A DNA stretch of 64,000 nucleotides from Alkaliphilus pronyensis (lineage in GTDB: Bacteria > Bacillota > Clostridia > Peptostreptococcales > Natronincolaceae), in NCBI RefSeq assembly GCF_009017275.1, contig NZ_WBZC01000015.1, positions 1 to 64,000 of the forward strand, written 5' to 3'. The first letter of the stretch is position 1, and every line of letters begins with the position of its first letter. The notes beneath the pieces are model-generated. The model worked only from the letters and a program-made list of their open reading frames with translations. It was not told the origin of the DNA and searched no databases. Of this stretch, positions 35,754-45,762 are shown piece by piece. The position numbers and the translations under genes were made by a program.

Positions 35754-36515
35754 ATGCAAAAAAGACTTGAAGCCTATATAAAGGGTTTTGTAAAAGACTA
35801 CCCTAATATAAAAGGAACTATAACAAAATGGGGAGAACCATTAATAACCTTCTGTGATGCTAATAATAGGGAGTTTGAAAAGTTAAAAAAGGTTGTAACC
35901 CCAGAGCATAGTATGCCAAGAGACTTTTTGCCTGATGCAAAAACAATAATAGCTTATTTTCTTCCCTTTGAAGAAGCTGTTATAAAAAGCAATATAAAAG
36001 GTATAGAAAGCTCTAAGGAATGGGGAGTAGCATACATAGAAACCAATAAACTAATTTACGATTTAAACTCATATATATTTAATATAATAAAGGAATTAGG
36101 ATATGAGGCAACTATTATTCCTGCAACCCATAACTTTGACGAAAAAAAGCTTGTTAGTCAATGGTCCCATAGACATGTTGCTTATATAGCTGGCTTAGGA
36201 AAGTTTGGTTTGAATAATATGTTAATAACAGAAAAAGGATGCTGTGGTAGAGTAGGAAGCATAGTAACTAGCTTAAAAATTGAAACTACAGGCTTTCACA
36301 ATGAAGAGTATTGCATTTATAAGGTAAATGGTGGCTGTAAAAAATGTGTAAAAGCCTGTGTCAACGGGTCACTACAAATTGATAGTTTCAATAGACATAA
36401 ATGCTATGAAATGTGTCTTTATAATGACAATAACCTTGGCGATATAGGGGTTGCAGATGTTTGTGGAAAATGTACAGTTGGTATGCCCTGTTCAACAAAG
36501 ATACCTACTAGGTAG
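35754..36515 (+). CDS. QueG-like iron-sulfur protein (epoxyqueuosine reductase family)
   Basis: The 253-residue cytosolic protein resembles the shortened epoxyqueuosine reductase-like group: MPRDFLPDAKTIIAYFLPF, SHRHVAYIAGLGKFGLNNMLI, then a cysteine-rich region with CKKCVKAC and CGKCTVGMPC that could hold one or two [4Fe-4S] clusters. True QueG is longer and binds cobalamin, so the substrate here is uncertain; a role in corrinoid or tRNA chemistry is only family-based. AAAGGGGG precedes ATG. Its 3' end overlaps the convergent neighbour by 8 bases. Confidence 0.82.
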   Translation: MQKRLEAYIKGFVKDYPNIKGTITKWGEPLITFCDANNREFEKLKKVVTPEHSMPRDFLPDAKTIIAYFLPFEEAVIKSNIKGIESSKEWGVAYIETNKLIYDLNSYIFNIIKELGYEATIIPATHNFDEKKLVSQWSHRHVAYIAGLGKFGLNNMLITEKGCCGRVGSIVTSLKIETTGFHNEEYCIYKVNGGCKKCVKACVNGSLQIDSFNRHKCYEMCLYNDNNLGDIGVADVCGKCTVGMPCSTKIPTR

Positions 36516-37485
36516 CTAATAGGGATAAATCTCCAACCATTTCTAGCCCTGTATTGGCACCTTCTCCTTCGAAGATTATATTACCTTTATTATCTGATAG
36601 CTTAACATAAACCTTTGCAGTGATGCTCTCTAAAATATCTCGCTTCATAACGCCATTTTGTGGAGCCAGAAGAATACTGGAATTAGAAAAATAAGCTGTA
36701 ATTTGAAGGCAGCCTTTGCCATCCTTTATAGTTGCCTCAAGCATATTGTTTGAGATATTAATACTCTTAACAATAGCGCCAGTATATGTGGCAAATCTAT
36801 AGAAGCTATCACCTATTCTTAAGAAGGAAATGTGACCTATAAAATGTCTTTTTAACCACGGAATTTTTGCTATGGAAAACATTACAGAAACGTCTTTTTC
36901 TGCAAAGTGATTGGATTGAAGCCAGATATAAGCCTCTGGAAAGGAGGTCCCCCAATCCTTTTCTATATACCCATAGCCATTATCAAATGAAGTATTAATA
37001 CCATTTATTAACAATGCTCCCTTTATATTATGATGTATATTTACAATTCCGTGATAGCATTCCATAAAGGGTATAAATGAAAAAGGACCCATAATACCTG
37101 GATTTAAAAAGGACTTAGGGAAGGGGACTATATTTGTGAAGCTTAACTCGCCTTCAATAGCACAATCAGAGGACTTTAAGCTTAACACAATTTTATTATT
37201 ACTAAAATAGTTTTTATTAATAGAGATTTCAAAGGTATCCTTGGAGTAACTGAAATTATCAGTTGGGAAGGATATATAATAGGTTTTATTTTCCTTACCT
37301 AAAAATACCTGTATAAATCCATGGGATTTCTCGTTTTTAGACTCATAGGATATACCTGGAATTATAGCAAGAATATTATTAGTGTTTTCGTCGATCAGCT
37401 TAAAATACCAACCTTCAAAGTAATTTTTTTTCTTAAAACCGCCTTGAAAAATCTCTGGATTAAAAAGTTTTTTTAGTAAATACAT
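36508..37485 (-). CDS. Tocopherol cyclase-like protein
   Basis: The protein of about 325 residues matches the tocopherol cyclase-like family: an N-terminal FEGWYFKLID, SHGFIQVFLG, the central GPFSFIPFMECYHGIVNIHH, and YGYIEKDWGTSFPEAYIWLQ. These beta-rich proteins have a lipocalin-like fold and bind or modify lipids. A Clostridium is not expected to make tocopherol, so the substrate is unknown. The ATG at 37485 is preferred because AAAGGAAG lies too near the one at 37491. It stands alone on the minus strand. Confidence 0.85.
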   Translation of the reverse strand: MYLLKKLFNPEIFQGGFKKKNYFEGWYFKLIDENTNNILAIIPGISYESKNEKSHGFIQVFLGKENKTYYISFPTDNFSYSKDTFEISINKNYFSNNKIVLSLKSSDCAIEGELSFTNIVPFPKSFLNPGIMGPFSFIPFMECYHGIVNIHHNIKGALLINGINTSFDNGYGYIEKDWGTSFPEAYIWLQSNHFAEKDVSVMFSIAKIPWLKRHFIGHISFLRIGDSFYRFATYTGAIVKSINISNNMLEATIKDGKGCLQITAYFSNSSILLAPQNGVMKRDILESITAKVYVKLSDNKGNIIFEGEGANTGLEMVGDLSLLAT

Positions 37486-37653
37486 TTTCATCTTCCTTTA
37501 GTTGTTAATATGTAATTATTAGTATACCATAAAACATAGCTTTATTTTCACCAAAGAATTATAGAATATGAGCTAATTATGCTTTATACATTCATAATAA
37601 TTTATGTTAGAATTATAGTAACTATTATTTTAGAAGAAATTGGAGGAAAAGAC

Positions 37654-38511
37654 ATGGGTATTAAGGTATTAACAGATAGCACAAGTTATATAGATGAATT
37701 AACTAAACAGCAGCTGGATATAAGAATAATTCCTTTAAGGGTAGAGTTTCCAGATCAGACCTTTAAAGAAACAGAATTAAATAATGAAAGCTTTTATGAA
37801 ATGATGGATAAAAAGGGTATACCAAAATCCTCTCAACCCTCTGTAGGAGATTTCTATTGTGAAATGGAAAAGGTTATAAAAGAGGGACATGAGCTAGTTT
37901 GTTTTTTTTTATCGTCGGATATGAGTGGTACATACTATACAGCCAATTTGGCAAAAGATATGGTTTTAGATAATTACCCCGATGCCAAAATTGAAGTAAT
38001 TGATTCAAGATCAAATTGTATGCAGCTGGGATTTGTAGCAATAGAAGCAGCCAAAGCAGGAAAGGAAAATAAACCCTTAGAAGAGGTTGTTAAAATAGCT
38101 AAGGCCAATATTAAAAAAAGTAGATTCCTCTTTATTCCAGATAATTTAAAGTATTTAGAAAAGGGTGGAAGAATAGGACGTGCCAATGCTATTATAGGTA
38201 ATCTTCTAAAAATTATTCCTATTTTAACTGTAGAAAATGGAGTAACTTCAATATTCAAGAAGGTTAGAACAAAGAAAAAAGCAGTAATAACTATTGTTGA
38301 TCAGGTTATAAAGGATATAAAAAGCTATGGGCTTGGTAACATTGTAATTCATCACATAAACTGTAAAGATGAAGCCTTTGAGGTAGTTAAAGAGTTAAAG
38401 AAGTTTATTGACGTGAACATAAAAATACAGGATATAGGTCCCGTTATAGGACTACATGTAGGACCAGGAGCTATTGGTGTTGTCTATTATACTAAAGAGG
38501 ACCTACGATAG
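37654..38511 (+). CDS. DegV family fatty-acid-binding protein
   Basis: DegV/FakB proteins bind a fatty acid and present it to the FakA kinase for phospholipid synthesis. The 285-residue protein starts MGIKVLTDSTSYID and has SQPSVGDF, FFLSSDMSGTYYTA, VIDSRSNCMQLG, the carboxylate-binding KYLEKGGRIGRA and the C-terminal GLHVGPGAIGVVYY. ATG at 37654 follows TTGGAGG; the frame extends upstream to 37579 without a ribosome binding site. It is a single gene, and the partner kinase is not in this window. Confidence 0.92.
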   Translation: MGIKVLTDSTSYIDELTKQQLDIRIIPLRVEFPDQTFKETELNNESFYEMMDKKGIPKSSQPSVGDFYCEMEKVIKEGHELVCFFLSSDMSGTYYTANLAKDMVLDNYPDAKIEVIDSRSNCMQLGFVAIEAAKAGKENKPLEEVVKIAKANIKKSRFLFIPDNLKYLEKGGRIGRANAIIGNLLKIIPILTVENGVTSIFKKVRTKKKAVITIVDQVIKDIKSYGLGNIVIHHINCKDEAFEVVKELKKFIDVNIKIQDIGPVIGLHVGPGAIGVVYYTKEDLR

Positions 38512-38554
38512 ATCTACGAGGGAAGAATAATTATCACATTTGTTTAATCCATAA

Positions 38555-38593
38555 AGTCTAATACCATATTGCTTACAATCTGAGTATTAGACT
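38555..38593. repeat. Inverted repeat between DegV and topoisomerase genes
   Basis: AGTCTAATAC and GTATTAGACT are perfect reverse complements separated by 19 bases. There is no T run. It could be a weak terminator or an operator for the topoisomerase genes. Confidence 0.5.
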
Positions 38594-38664
38594 ATATTAT
38601 CTTTTGCAATGTATTTTTATGCTATTATAAAAATTGGTATTTACTTAAGAAAAGAGGAGCATAG

Positions 38665-40641
38665 ATGGAAAAAAATCAACACAATTATGGAAACGATAGT
38701 CTATCAACCTTAGAGGAAAAGGATAAGGTAAGACTCAGACCAGGAGTAATTTTTGGAAGTGATGGTATTGAGGGATGCAGGCATACTCTTGTTGAAATTG
38801 TTGCAAATGCTAGGGATGAAGCACAAGAAGGCTTTGGAGATATAATAGAGGTCTTTAGATACAGGGATAAATCTATTGAAGTAAGAGATAAAGGAAGAGG
38901 GATACCTCTTGAATACAATGAAAAGGAACAAAAATATAATTGGGAAATAGTGTTTACTATCCTCTATGGAGGAGGCAAGTATAATAATAACACTGGCAGC
39001 AATTATCAATATAGTATTGGTCTTAATGGTCTGGGAACAGCTGCTACACAATTTGCTTCTGAATACATGGATGTAGAAGTTTATAGAGATGGATATAAAT
39101 ATCAGCTACATTTTGAAAAGGGAGATAATATTGGAGGGCTAATTAAAGAGAGGTGCAATTATCAAAATACAGGTACAATAATAAGATGGAAGCCAGATTT
39201 AGCAGTATTTAATGATATTGATATACCCTTAAGCTTTTTTCAAGAAACCCTTAAAAGACAAGCTATAGTGAATAAGGGAATAACATTTAAGCTTTATGAT
39301 GAAGAATCAGATAGCTTTTATGAATATATATATGCAAATGGAATTATAGACTATGTTAAAGAGGCAGGTCAAGGGAAAAGCTTTACAGAGCCCCAGTATT
39401 TTGAAATTGAAACAAAGGGTAGAGATAGAGAGGATAAAGAAAAATACAAACTAAAAATTGAAGTTGCCTTTGCCTTTAATAATGAGCATACCCTTTTAGA
39501 ATATTATCATAATTCTTCTTTTTTAGAGCATGGTGGTTCTCCAGAAAAAGCAGTTGATAGTGGGTTTTCATCGCAAATCCATAATTTTATTAAGGATAAG
39601 AACAAATATTCTAAGAATGAAAAAAGGGTTACCTTTACTGACATTAAGGATAGCCTAATATTAGTTACTAATACCTACTCAACAGTTACAAGCTATGAAA
39701 ATCAAACAAAAAAAGCAATAACCAATAGATTTATTCAAGAGGCAATGACCTCCTTCTTAAAGGAGAAGCTTGAGGTGTACTTTGTTGAGAACTCAAATGA
39801 CCTAGATAAGGTTATAGAGCAGGTTTTAGTTAATAAGAGAAGTAGAGAAAAGGCAGAGCTAACTAGAATAGATGTAAAGAAAAAGCTAAGTAAAGGTATA
39901 GACAGCTTTTCAAATAAGGTGAAAAAATTTGTAGATTGTAGAACTAAAGATGTCTCAAGAAGAGAGCTTTTTATAGTTGAGGGAGATTCAGCTTTAGGCT
40001 CAACAAAAATGGGTAGAGATGCTGAGTTTCAGGCAATTATTCCAGTTCGTGGTAAAATACTAAATTGTTTAAAGTCTGATTATGATAAGATATTTAAGAA
40101 TGATATTATTGTCGATATTATAAAGGTTTTAGGCTGTGGAGTAGAGATTAAAAATAAACATAATGACTTAAGCTTTTTTAATATTGAAAAACTTAACTGG
40201 AACAAAGTAATCATATGTACAGATGCAGATGTGGATGGCTTTCAAATTAGAACCCTTATCTTAACAATGCTTTATGTACTAACACCTACATTAATCGATA
40301 AAGGCTATGTTTATATTGCTGAGTCACCTCTCTATGAGATCACCGATAGTAGGGATAATGTTTATTTCGCCTACTCAGATGGCGAAAAAAATAAAATACT
40401 TAAGAAGCTTAAGGGTAATTATAAAATTCAAAGATCTAAGGGTCTAGGGGAGAATGAACCTGAAATGATGTGGCATACCACAATGAACCCTGAAACAAGG
40501 AGATTAATACAGGTGACACCAGCAGAGGCTAAAGCAACCAAAGAAGCCTTTGAGTTGTTTCTTGGGGATAATCTTAATGGAAGAAAAGAACATATTTCTC
40601 AGCATGGATATAAATATATTGATGAATCTGACGTTGTTTAA
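38665..40641 (+). CDS. Divergent type IIA topoisomerase subunit B (GyrB/ParE-like)
   Basis: This is the ATPase subunit of a second gyrase or topoisomerase IV-like enzyme. The GHKL ATPase part has VRLRPGVIFGSDGIEG, LVEIVANARDEA and DKGRGIP (about residues 20-80), and a glycine-rich lid (GLNGLGTAATQF). The transducer follows, then the TOPRIM part with EGDSALGSTKMGR in place of the usual EGDSAGGSA, TDADVDGFQIRTL, and a C-terminal KIQRSKGLGENEPEMMW. Catalytic acidic residues are kept, but several positions deviate from standard GyrB. The 658-residue length is normal. It is followed after 43 bases by its partner A subunit. Confidence 0.9.
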   Translation: MEKNQHNYGNDSLSTLEEKDKVRLRPGVIFGSDGIEGCRHTLVEIVANARDEAQEGFGDIIEVFRYRDKSIEVRDKGRGIPLEYNEKEQKYNWEIVFTILYGGGKYNNNTGSNYQYSIGLNGLGTAATQFASEYMDVEVYRDGYKYQLHFEKGDNIGGLIKERCNYQNTGTIIRWKPDLAVFNDIDIPLSFFQETLKRQAIVNKGITFKLYDEESDSFYEYIYANGIIDYVKEAGQGKSFTEPQYFEIETKGRDREDKEKYKLKIEVAFAFNNEHTLLEYYHNSSFLEHGGSPEKAVDSGFSSQIHNFIKDKNKYSKNEKRVTFTDIKDSLILVTNTYSTVTSYENQTKKAITNRFIQEAMTSFLKEKLEVYFVENSNDLDKVIEQVLVNKRSREKAELTRIDVKKKLSKGIDSFSNKVKKFVDCRTKDVSRRELFIVEGDSALGSTKMGRDAEFQAIIPVRGKILNCLKSDYDKIFKNDIIVDIIKVLGCGVEIKNKHNDLSFFNIEKLNWNKVIICTDADVDGFQIRTLILTMLYVLTPTLIDKGYVYIAESPLYEITDSRDNVYFAYSDGEKNKILKKLKGNYKIQRSKGLGENEPEMMWHTTMNPETRRLIQVTPAEAKATKEAFELFLGDNLNGRKEHISQHGYKYIDESDVV

Positions 40642-40684
40642 AAATTATTAATCATATTTAGATAAAAGGAGTGGGTAGCAAAAT

Positions 40685-42871
40685 ATGCAGTCTAAAGTAA
40701 CCCATTTAAATGTAGTAGAAACCTTAGAAAAAAACTATATGCCATATTCTATGAGTGTAATTATCTCCAGAGCATTACCTGAAATAGACGGTTTAAAGCC
40801 ATCCCATCGCAAACTATTATATACAATGTTTAAAATGGGATTATTAAAGGGGAGTAGAACAAAGTCCGCAAATATTGTTGGACAGACAATGAAGCTTAAC
40901 CCCCACGGGGATAGTGCCATATATGAGACTATGGTGCGTTTAACCCGTGGTAACGAAGCTCTTTTACATCCTCTGATTGACAGTAAGGGGAACTTTGGTA
41001 AAAACTACTCAAAAGAAATGGCCTATGCAGCACCACGTTATACTGAAGCTAAGTTAGAGGCCATATGCGAAGAGCTTTTTAAAGATATAAATAAAGACAC
41101 TGTAGATTTTGTACCAAACTATGATAATACACTACAGGAGCCAAAACTATTGCCTACTACCTTCCCTAATGTGTTAGTTAATCCTAACATGGGTATAGCA
41201 GTAGGTATGGCCAGCTCTATATGTAGCTTTAATTTAATAGAGGTATGTAGGTCCACTATTGAATATCTAAAGGACCCAGATACTGATATTACACAATACT
41301 TAAAGGCTCCTGATTTTTCTTCGGGAGGACAAATCATAATAAACAAGGCTGAATTAAAGTCCATTTATTCTACTGGAAAGGGCAGTTTTTATTTAAGAGG
41401 TAAATATATTTACGATAAGAAAAATAATTGCATAGAAATATATGAAATACCATACACAACAACTACTGAAGCAATTATTGATAGGGTTGTTGAGCTGGTT
41501 AAGGGTGGAAAAATTAGAGAAATAAGCGATATAAGGGACGAAACAGATAAGGAAGGGCTAAAAATAACAATAGATTTAAAACGAAGTGCTGATGCAGAAC
41601 AGCTAATGAATAGACTTTACAAGCTTACAACTCTTCAAGATGCCTTTAGCTGCAATTTCAACATATTAATTAAGGGTAATCCAAAGGTTTTGGGTGTTAA
41701 AGCTATCATCCATGAATGGACAGAATTTAGGATTGATTGCATAAAAAGGCAGTTGGCCTACGACATTCAGCAAAAAAGTCAAAGGCTGCATCTTTTAATG
41801 GGCTTAGAAAAGATATTATTAGATATAGATAAGGCAGTTAAAATAGTAAAGGACACTAAAAATGACAAAGAGGTTGTACCAAATCTAATGAAGGGCTTTG
41901 AAATAGATGAAGTACAGGGAGAGTTCATTGCTGAAATTAAATTAAGAAACTTTAATCAAGAGTATATATTAAATAAGACTAAGGATATAAAGAAACTTAA
42001 TAAAGAGATTAAAAATCTAAATGGTATTTTAAAAAGTGAAGCTAAGGTTAAAGAGGTAATTATTAAGGAGCTACAGGATGTTTCCATTAAATATGGAAAA
42101 GATAGAAAAACAGAAATAATAGAGGAAAAGCAGGTTGAAGTAGTGACAGAAGAGCTCTTAATTGAAGACTATAATGTTAAGCTATTTTTGACAAATGAAA
42201 ACTATTTAAAAAAGGTATCATTGGCCTCCTTGAGGGCCAGCAGTAATGGACACAAGCTTAAGGATAATGACTTCATTGTACAGGAGGTTGAAGCCAACAA
42301 TAAATGTGACCTATTGCTTTTTTCCAATAAGCATGTGGTGTATAAGCTTAAATGCTATGAGTTGGAGGATAAAAAGACAAGCATTCTAGGAGACTATCTG
42401 AAAAACCTATTATCATTAGATGAAGAAGAAAAAATTATATACATGACTGCCACAAATGATTATTTAGGACATATGCTTTTCTTTTACAAGAATGGCAAGT
42501 GTGCAAAAATAACTATGGAAAGCTACCAAACTAAAACCAATAGAAAGCAATTAGCAAATGCTTATTCAAATGAATCGGAACTGGTTTACATTGAGCATTT
42601 AATAGAGGATAAGGAGCTAATTGCCATAAGCAGCATTAACAAAGTATTAATTTTTAATACAAGCCAAATTAACGATAAATCTACACGTAATTCAATGGGT
42701 ATACAAGTCTTAAAATCTAAGAATGGCAGTACCCTATCAAGGATTAAGGGTTTAGAAGAGGTATTCTTTAAGGATTTAGAGTATTATAGGGGTAACATAC
42801 CAGCAATAGGTACCTTCCTTAAGAAGGATGATTTTTTAGAAAGGCCCATAGAAAACCTAAGCTTCATTTAA
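40685..42871 (+). CDS. Divergent type IIA topoisomerase subunit A (GyrA/ParC-like)
   Basis: This DNA-cleaving subunit has the winged-helix/tower region: YMPYSMSVIISRALPEIDGL, KSANIVGQTMKLNPHGDSAIY, and the active-site tyrosine in AAPRYTEAK (about residue 121). ILIKGNPKVLGVKAIIHEW marks the tower. A coiled coil follows (about 420-470). The last 240 residues are a divergent beta-pinwheel domain without a recognisable GyrA box (QRGGKG type), so it is more likely a relaxing or decatenating enzyme than a true supercoiling gyrase. AAGGAGTGGG precedes ATG. It pairs with the gene at 38665. Confidence 0.9.
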   Translation: MQSKVTHLNVVETLEKNYMPYSMSVIISRALPEIDGLKPSHRKLLYTMFKMGLLKGSRTKSANIVGQTMKLNPHGDSAIYETMVRLTRGNEALLHPLIDSKGNFGKNYSKEMAYAAPRYTEAKLEAICEELFKDINKDTVDFVPNYDNTLQEPKLLPTTFPNVLVNPNMGIAVGMASSICSFNLIEVCRSTIEYLKDPDTDITQYLKAPDFSSGGQIIINKAELKSIYSTGKGSFYLRGKYIYDKKNNCIEIYEIPYTTTTEAIIDRVVELVKGGKIREISDIRDETDKEGLKITIDLKRSADAEQLMNRLYKLTTLQDAFSCNFNILIKGNPKVLGVKAIIHEWTEFRIDCIKRQLAYDIQQKSQRLHLLMGLEKILLDIDKAVKIVKDTKNDKEVVPNLMKGFEIDEVQGEFIAEIKLRNFNQEYILNKTKDIKKLNKEIKNLNGILKSEAKVKEVIIKELQDVSIKYGKDRKTEIIEEKQVEVVTEELLIEDYNVKLFLTNENYLKKVSLASLRASSNGHKLKDNDFIVQEVEANNKCDLLLFSNKHVVYKLKCYELEDKKTSILGDYLKNLLSLDEEEKIIYMTATNDYLGHMLFFYKNGKCAKITMESYQTKTNRKQLANAYSNESELVYIEHLIEDKELIAISSINKVLIFNTSQINDKSTRNSMGIQVLKSKNGSTLSRIKGLEEVFFKDLEYYRGNIPAIGTFLKKDDFLERPIENLSFI

Positions 42872-43123
42872 ATTTCAATATTGTATATTTATGAATTTTA
42901 TGTAATGATTAAGCTTAACTATTTATTTTAATTTTTTATTTGATATAATAGTAATATAAGCCAAAAACACTGAAGCATCCAACATTGAGTAAGGGCTTAC
43001 AGCTGTAATTTTAGACAAAGATATTTAAATAGTAGGATTAACTATTAAATATTTTAATGGCTTTGGGAGAAGAATATATAGAGGCAATTGTTTAAGCAAA
43101 TTATTTATAAGGAGTTGAATAGC

Positions 43124-44074
43124 ATGAAAAAGATTTTAGTAACTGGCTCATTGGGGCAAATTGGAACAGAGCTGGTAGTAAAAATGAGAGATATCTATGG
43201 TGCTGACAACATAATAGCATCAAACAGAAGCAGAAAAAGTGGACATGAATTAGTGGAATCTGGAATCTTTGAAGAGTTAGATGTAACTGATGATAAAAGA
43301 TTTTTTGAAGTAGCTAAAAAGCATAATATTGATACCATTATTCATATGGCAGCCCTATTGTCAGCTACAGCAGAAAATAATCCTCTTATGGCGTGGAACA
43401 TTAATATGGGAGGACTTATTAATGCCCTAGAGGTTGCAAGGGAGTTAAATTGTAAATTCTTTACTCCTAGTTCTATTGGTGCCTTTGGTCCCTCAACCCC
43501 AAAAGATAATACTCCGCAGGATACAATACAAAGACCAACCACAATGTATGGTGTTAATAAGGTATCTGGAGAGCTGTTATGTGATTATTATTTCCATAAG
43601 TTTGGAGTTGATACTAGAGGACTTCGTTTTCCAGGCTTAATATCATATGCCCAAGAACCAGGTGGAGGTACAACTGATTACGCAGTGTATATTTTCTATG
43701 AGGCTTTAAGAAATAAAAAATATACCAGCTACATAGGAGCAGGTACATATATGGATATGATGTATATGCCAGATGCAGTAAATTCAATAATTGACTTAAT
43801 GGAGGCAGACCCAGCCAAGCTAAAGCATAGAAATGCATTTAATGTAACAGCTATGAGCTTCGATCCAGAAGAATTAGCTGCTGAAATAAAGAAGCATATA
43901 CCAGAATTCACCATAGATTATAAGGTAGATCCTATGAGACAGGCAATAGCCAACAGCTGGCCAAATTCCATTGATCCTACAGCGGCAATAGAGGAATGGG
44001 GCTTTAATGCACAATATGACTTAGCAAAGATGACCGCAGATATGCTAAGCAAGCTAAAAGAAAAGGGTATTTAA
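43124..44074 (+). CDS. L-threonine 3-dehydrogenase, SDR type
   Basis: The enzyme oxidises L-threonine to 2-amino-3-ketobutyrate with NAD+. It belongs to the extended short-chain dehydrogenase group: [10 protein letters not shown] nucleotide loop at residues 8-17, [14 protein letters not shown], the Ser and YGVNK catalytic set ([21 protein letters not shown]), LRFPGLIS, and the characteristic [16 protein letters not shown]. This is the pattern of bacterial SDR-type threonine dehydrogenases rather than the zinc-dependent form. ATG at 43124 follows AAGGAGTT; the upstream frame to 43088 is not used. A glycine-forming ligase gene is not adjacent. Confidence 0.88.
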   Translation: MKKILVTGSLGQIGTELVVKMRDIYGADNIIASNRSRKSGHELVESGIFEELDVTDDKRFFEVAKKHNIDTIIHMAALLSATAENNPLMAWNINMGGLINALEVARELNCKFFTPSSIGAFGPSTPKDNTPQDTIQRPTTMYGVNKVSGELLCDYYFHKFGVDTRGLRFPGLISYAQEPGGGTTDYAVYIFYEALRNKKYTSYIGAGTYMDMMYMPDAVNSIIDLMEADPAKLKHRNAFNVTAMSFDPEELAAEIKKHIPEFTIDYKVDPMRQAIANSWPNSIDPTAAIEEWGFNAQYDLAKMTADMLSKLKEKGI

Positions 44075-44087
44075 TAGATTAACTTAA

Positions 44088-44138
44088 AGGCCTAGCAATC
44101 TTCCTATCAAAATAGATAATAGGATTGCTAGGCTTTTT
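44088..44138 (+). terminator. Terminator after threonine dehydrogenase
   Basis: GCCTAGCAAT and ATTGCTAGGC pair, with a second partial stem inside, followed by TTTTT. Confidence 0.85.
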
Positions 44139-44224
44139 GATGTTAATAAAGAAGTATAAAGAGATTTACTCAATATGAAATAAAAGCTATAATTATATAT
44201 AAGAAAACAAAGGGGGGTGGTACT

Positions 44225-45673
44225 TTGGATATAGATTTATATAATAAAATAAGCTTTAATCAATTAAAGGATATATTTCCATCTGCCTTATATATTATAA
44301 AAAATTCAAAGATAGTTGACTGCAATAGGGCTGCAGTAGAAATATTTGGCTATCAAGAAAAAAACGAAATTATTGGGCTAAAGCCATATGATCTCTCACC
44401 TGAAAAGCAATCTAATGGTGATGTTTCTAGTATTAAGGGAGAAGAAATAATTGCTAGAGCTTTGCATGAAGAACAAGACATGGAGTTTGTATGGACCCAT
44501 AAGAAAAAAAATGGGGATGCATTTTTTGCTAGAATAATACTAAAAAATTATAATAACACTTTATATGCTGTAATAATAGATATTGATGAGGTTCAAAAAC
44601 TTAAGAAGGAGCTAAAGCAAAGACAAGAAAACTATCAATTACTATTTGAAAATCATAAAAGTATGATGCTCCTTGTAAATCCTTCTACAGGCAAAATAAT
44701 TGATGCTAACAAATCAGCAGTAGACTATTATGGGTATTCAAAAAATCAATTATTATCTATGAGGGTGCATGATATTAATGCTCTAGATGAAGAAGAAGTA
44801 TCAAGAGAACTAAGCTTAGCTAAATTAGAAAAAAGAAATTATTTTCAGTTTACCCATCGTATTGCAAGCAACCAGTTAAAGGATGTAGAGGTCCATAGCT
44901 TTCCTGTTGAAATAGGAAATGAAAAATTATTGTTTTCCATAATACATGATGTATCAGATAAAACCCATCAAAAATTAATGTTTGATACTTTGTTTTTTGA
45001 TTCACCCTATGCAGTAGCTATATTAGATAAAAATCAAAATATAATCAACGTAAATAGGAACTTTACAAATTTGTTTCAATATTGCTTAGAGGATGTAAAA
45101 GGAAAAGCAATAAATGATTTTGTATCAACAAAAACCATTAAGGCCCAGGTAGATAAAGACATTCAACTGGTATATAGAGGTGAAGTAGTTAGGAAAGAAG
45201 ATAAAAGAAGAAAAAAAGACGGAACTCTAATAGATGTAGAGATTTTGTCATACCCAATAATTAATCATAATATTATAATTGGTGCATATATAATTTATTC
45301 AGATATATCAAAAAGAAAGTCAACTGAAAAGCAATTACATCTATATAGAAAAATACTTGAAAGCTTACCTGATGGAGTTATTATCACTGAGTTAGATGGT
45401 AAAATTAAGTGGATTAACAAGGCCTTTATGAAGAGTAGTGGCTACTCCTTTATTCAAGTAATAGAAAAAAAACCTAATCTCTTCAGCTCTGGACTTCATG
45501 ATAAGGAATTTTATGAAAATATGTGGAGGGAAATAAAAGAAAAGGGTAGTTGGCAAGGGACAATCTATAATAAAAATAAGCGTGGTAGCGTAATTCAACA
45601 GGTACTTAATATAAATGGAATAGAAGACGAGAACAATAGGATTATTTATTATGTAGGTATATATAAAGCCTAA
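44225..45673 (+). CDS. Multi-PAS-domain protein without an output domain
   Basis: The 482-residue soluble protein is four PAS domains in a row (about residues 10-125, 135-245, 255-370, 375-480). Repeated signatures are NSKIVDCNRAAVEIFGY, TGKIIDANKSAVDYYGY, NQNIINVNRNFTNLFQY and DGKIKWINKAFMKSSGY, with PAC segments such as DVSDKTHQ. It ends straight after the last PAS (IIYYVGIYKA), so no kinase, GGDEF, EAL or HTH part is present, nor a fragment of one directly downstream. It starts at TTG 44225 after GGGGGGTGG. It may act by binding a partner. The ligand is unknown. Confidence 0.85.
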   Translation: MDIDLYNKISFNQLKDIFPSALYIIKNSKIVDCNRAAVEIFGYQEKNEIIGLKPYDLSPEKQSNGDVSSIKGEEIIARALHEEQDMEFVWTHKKKNGDAFFARIILKNYNNTLYAVIIDIDEVQKLKKELKQRQENYQLLFENHKSMMLLVNPSTGKIIDANKSAVDYYGYSKNQLLSMRVHDINALDEEEVSRELSLAKLEKRNYFQFTHRIASNQLKDVEVHSFPVEIGNEKLLFSIIHDVSDKTHQKLMFDTLFFDSPYAVAILDKNQNIINVNRNFTNLFQYCLEDVKGKAINDFVSTKTIKAQVDKDIQLVYRGEVVRKEDKRRKKDGTLIDVEILSYPIINHNIIIGAYIIYSDISKRKSTEKQLHLYRKILESLPDGVIITELDGKIKWINKAFMKSSGYSFIQVIEKKPNLFSSGLHDKEFYENMWREIKEKGSWQGTIYNKNKRGSVIQQVLNINGIEDENNRIIYYVGIYKA

Positions 45674-45762
45674 TGATAGTAATTAATCCGTTAATAATAA
45701 GACTTTATGCTTACATTTAATTAAGGCATAAAACAAATTTACTTAATAGGTGAGGAGATAAA

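Noticed and set aside
42872-43123. Riboswitch or T-box before threonine dehydrogenase
   Set aside because: No T-box signature or known aptamer core could be recognised; left unannotated.
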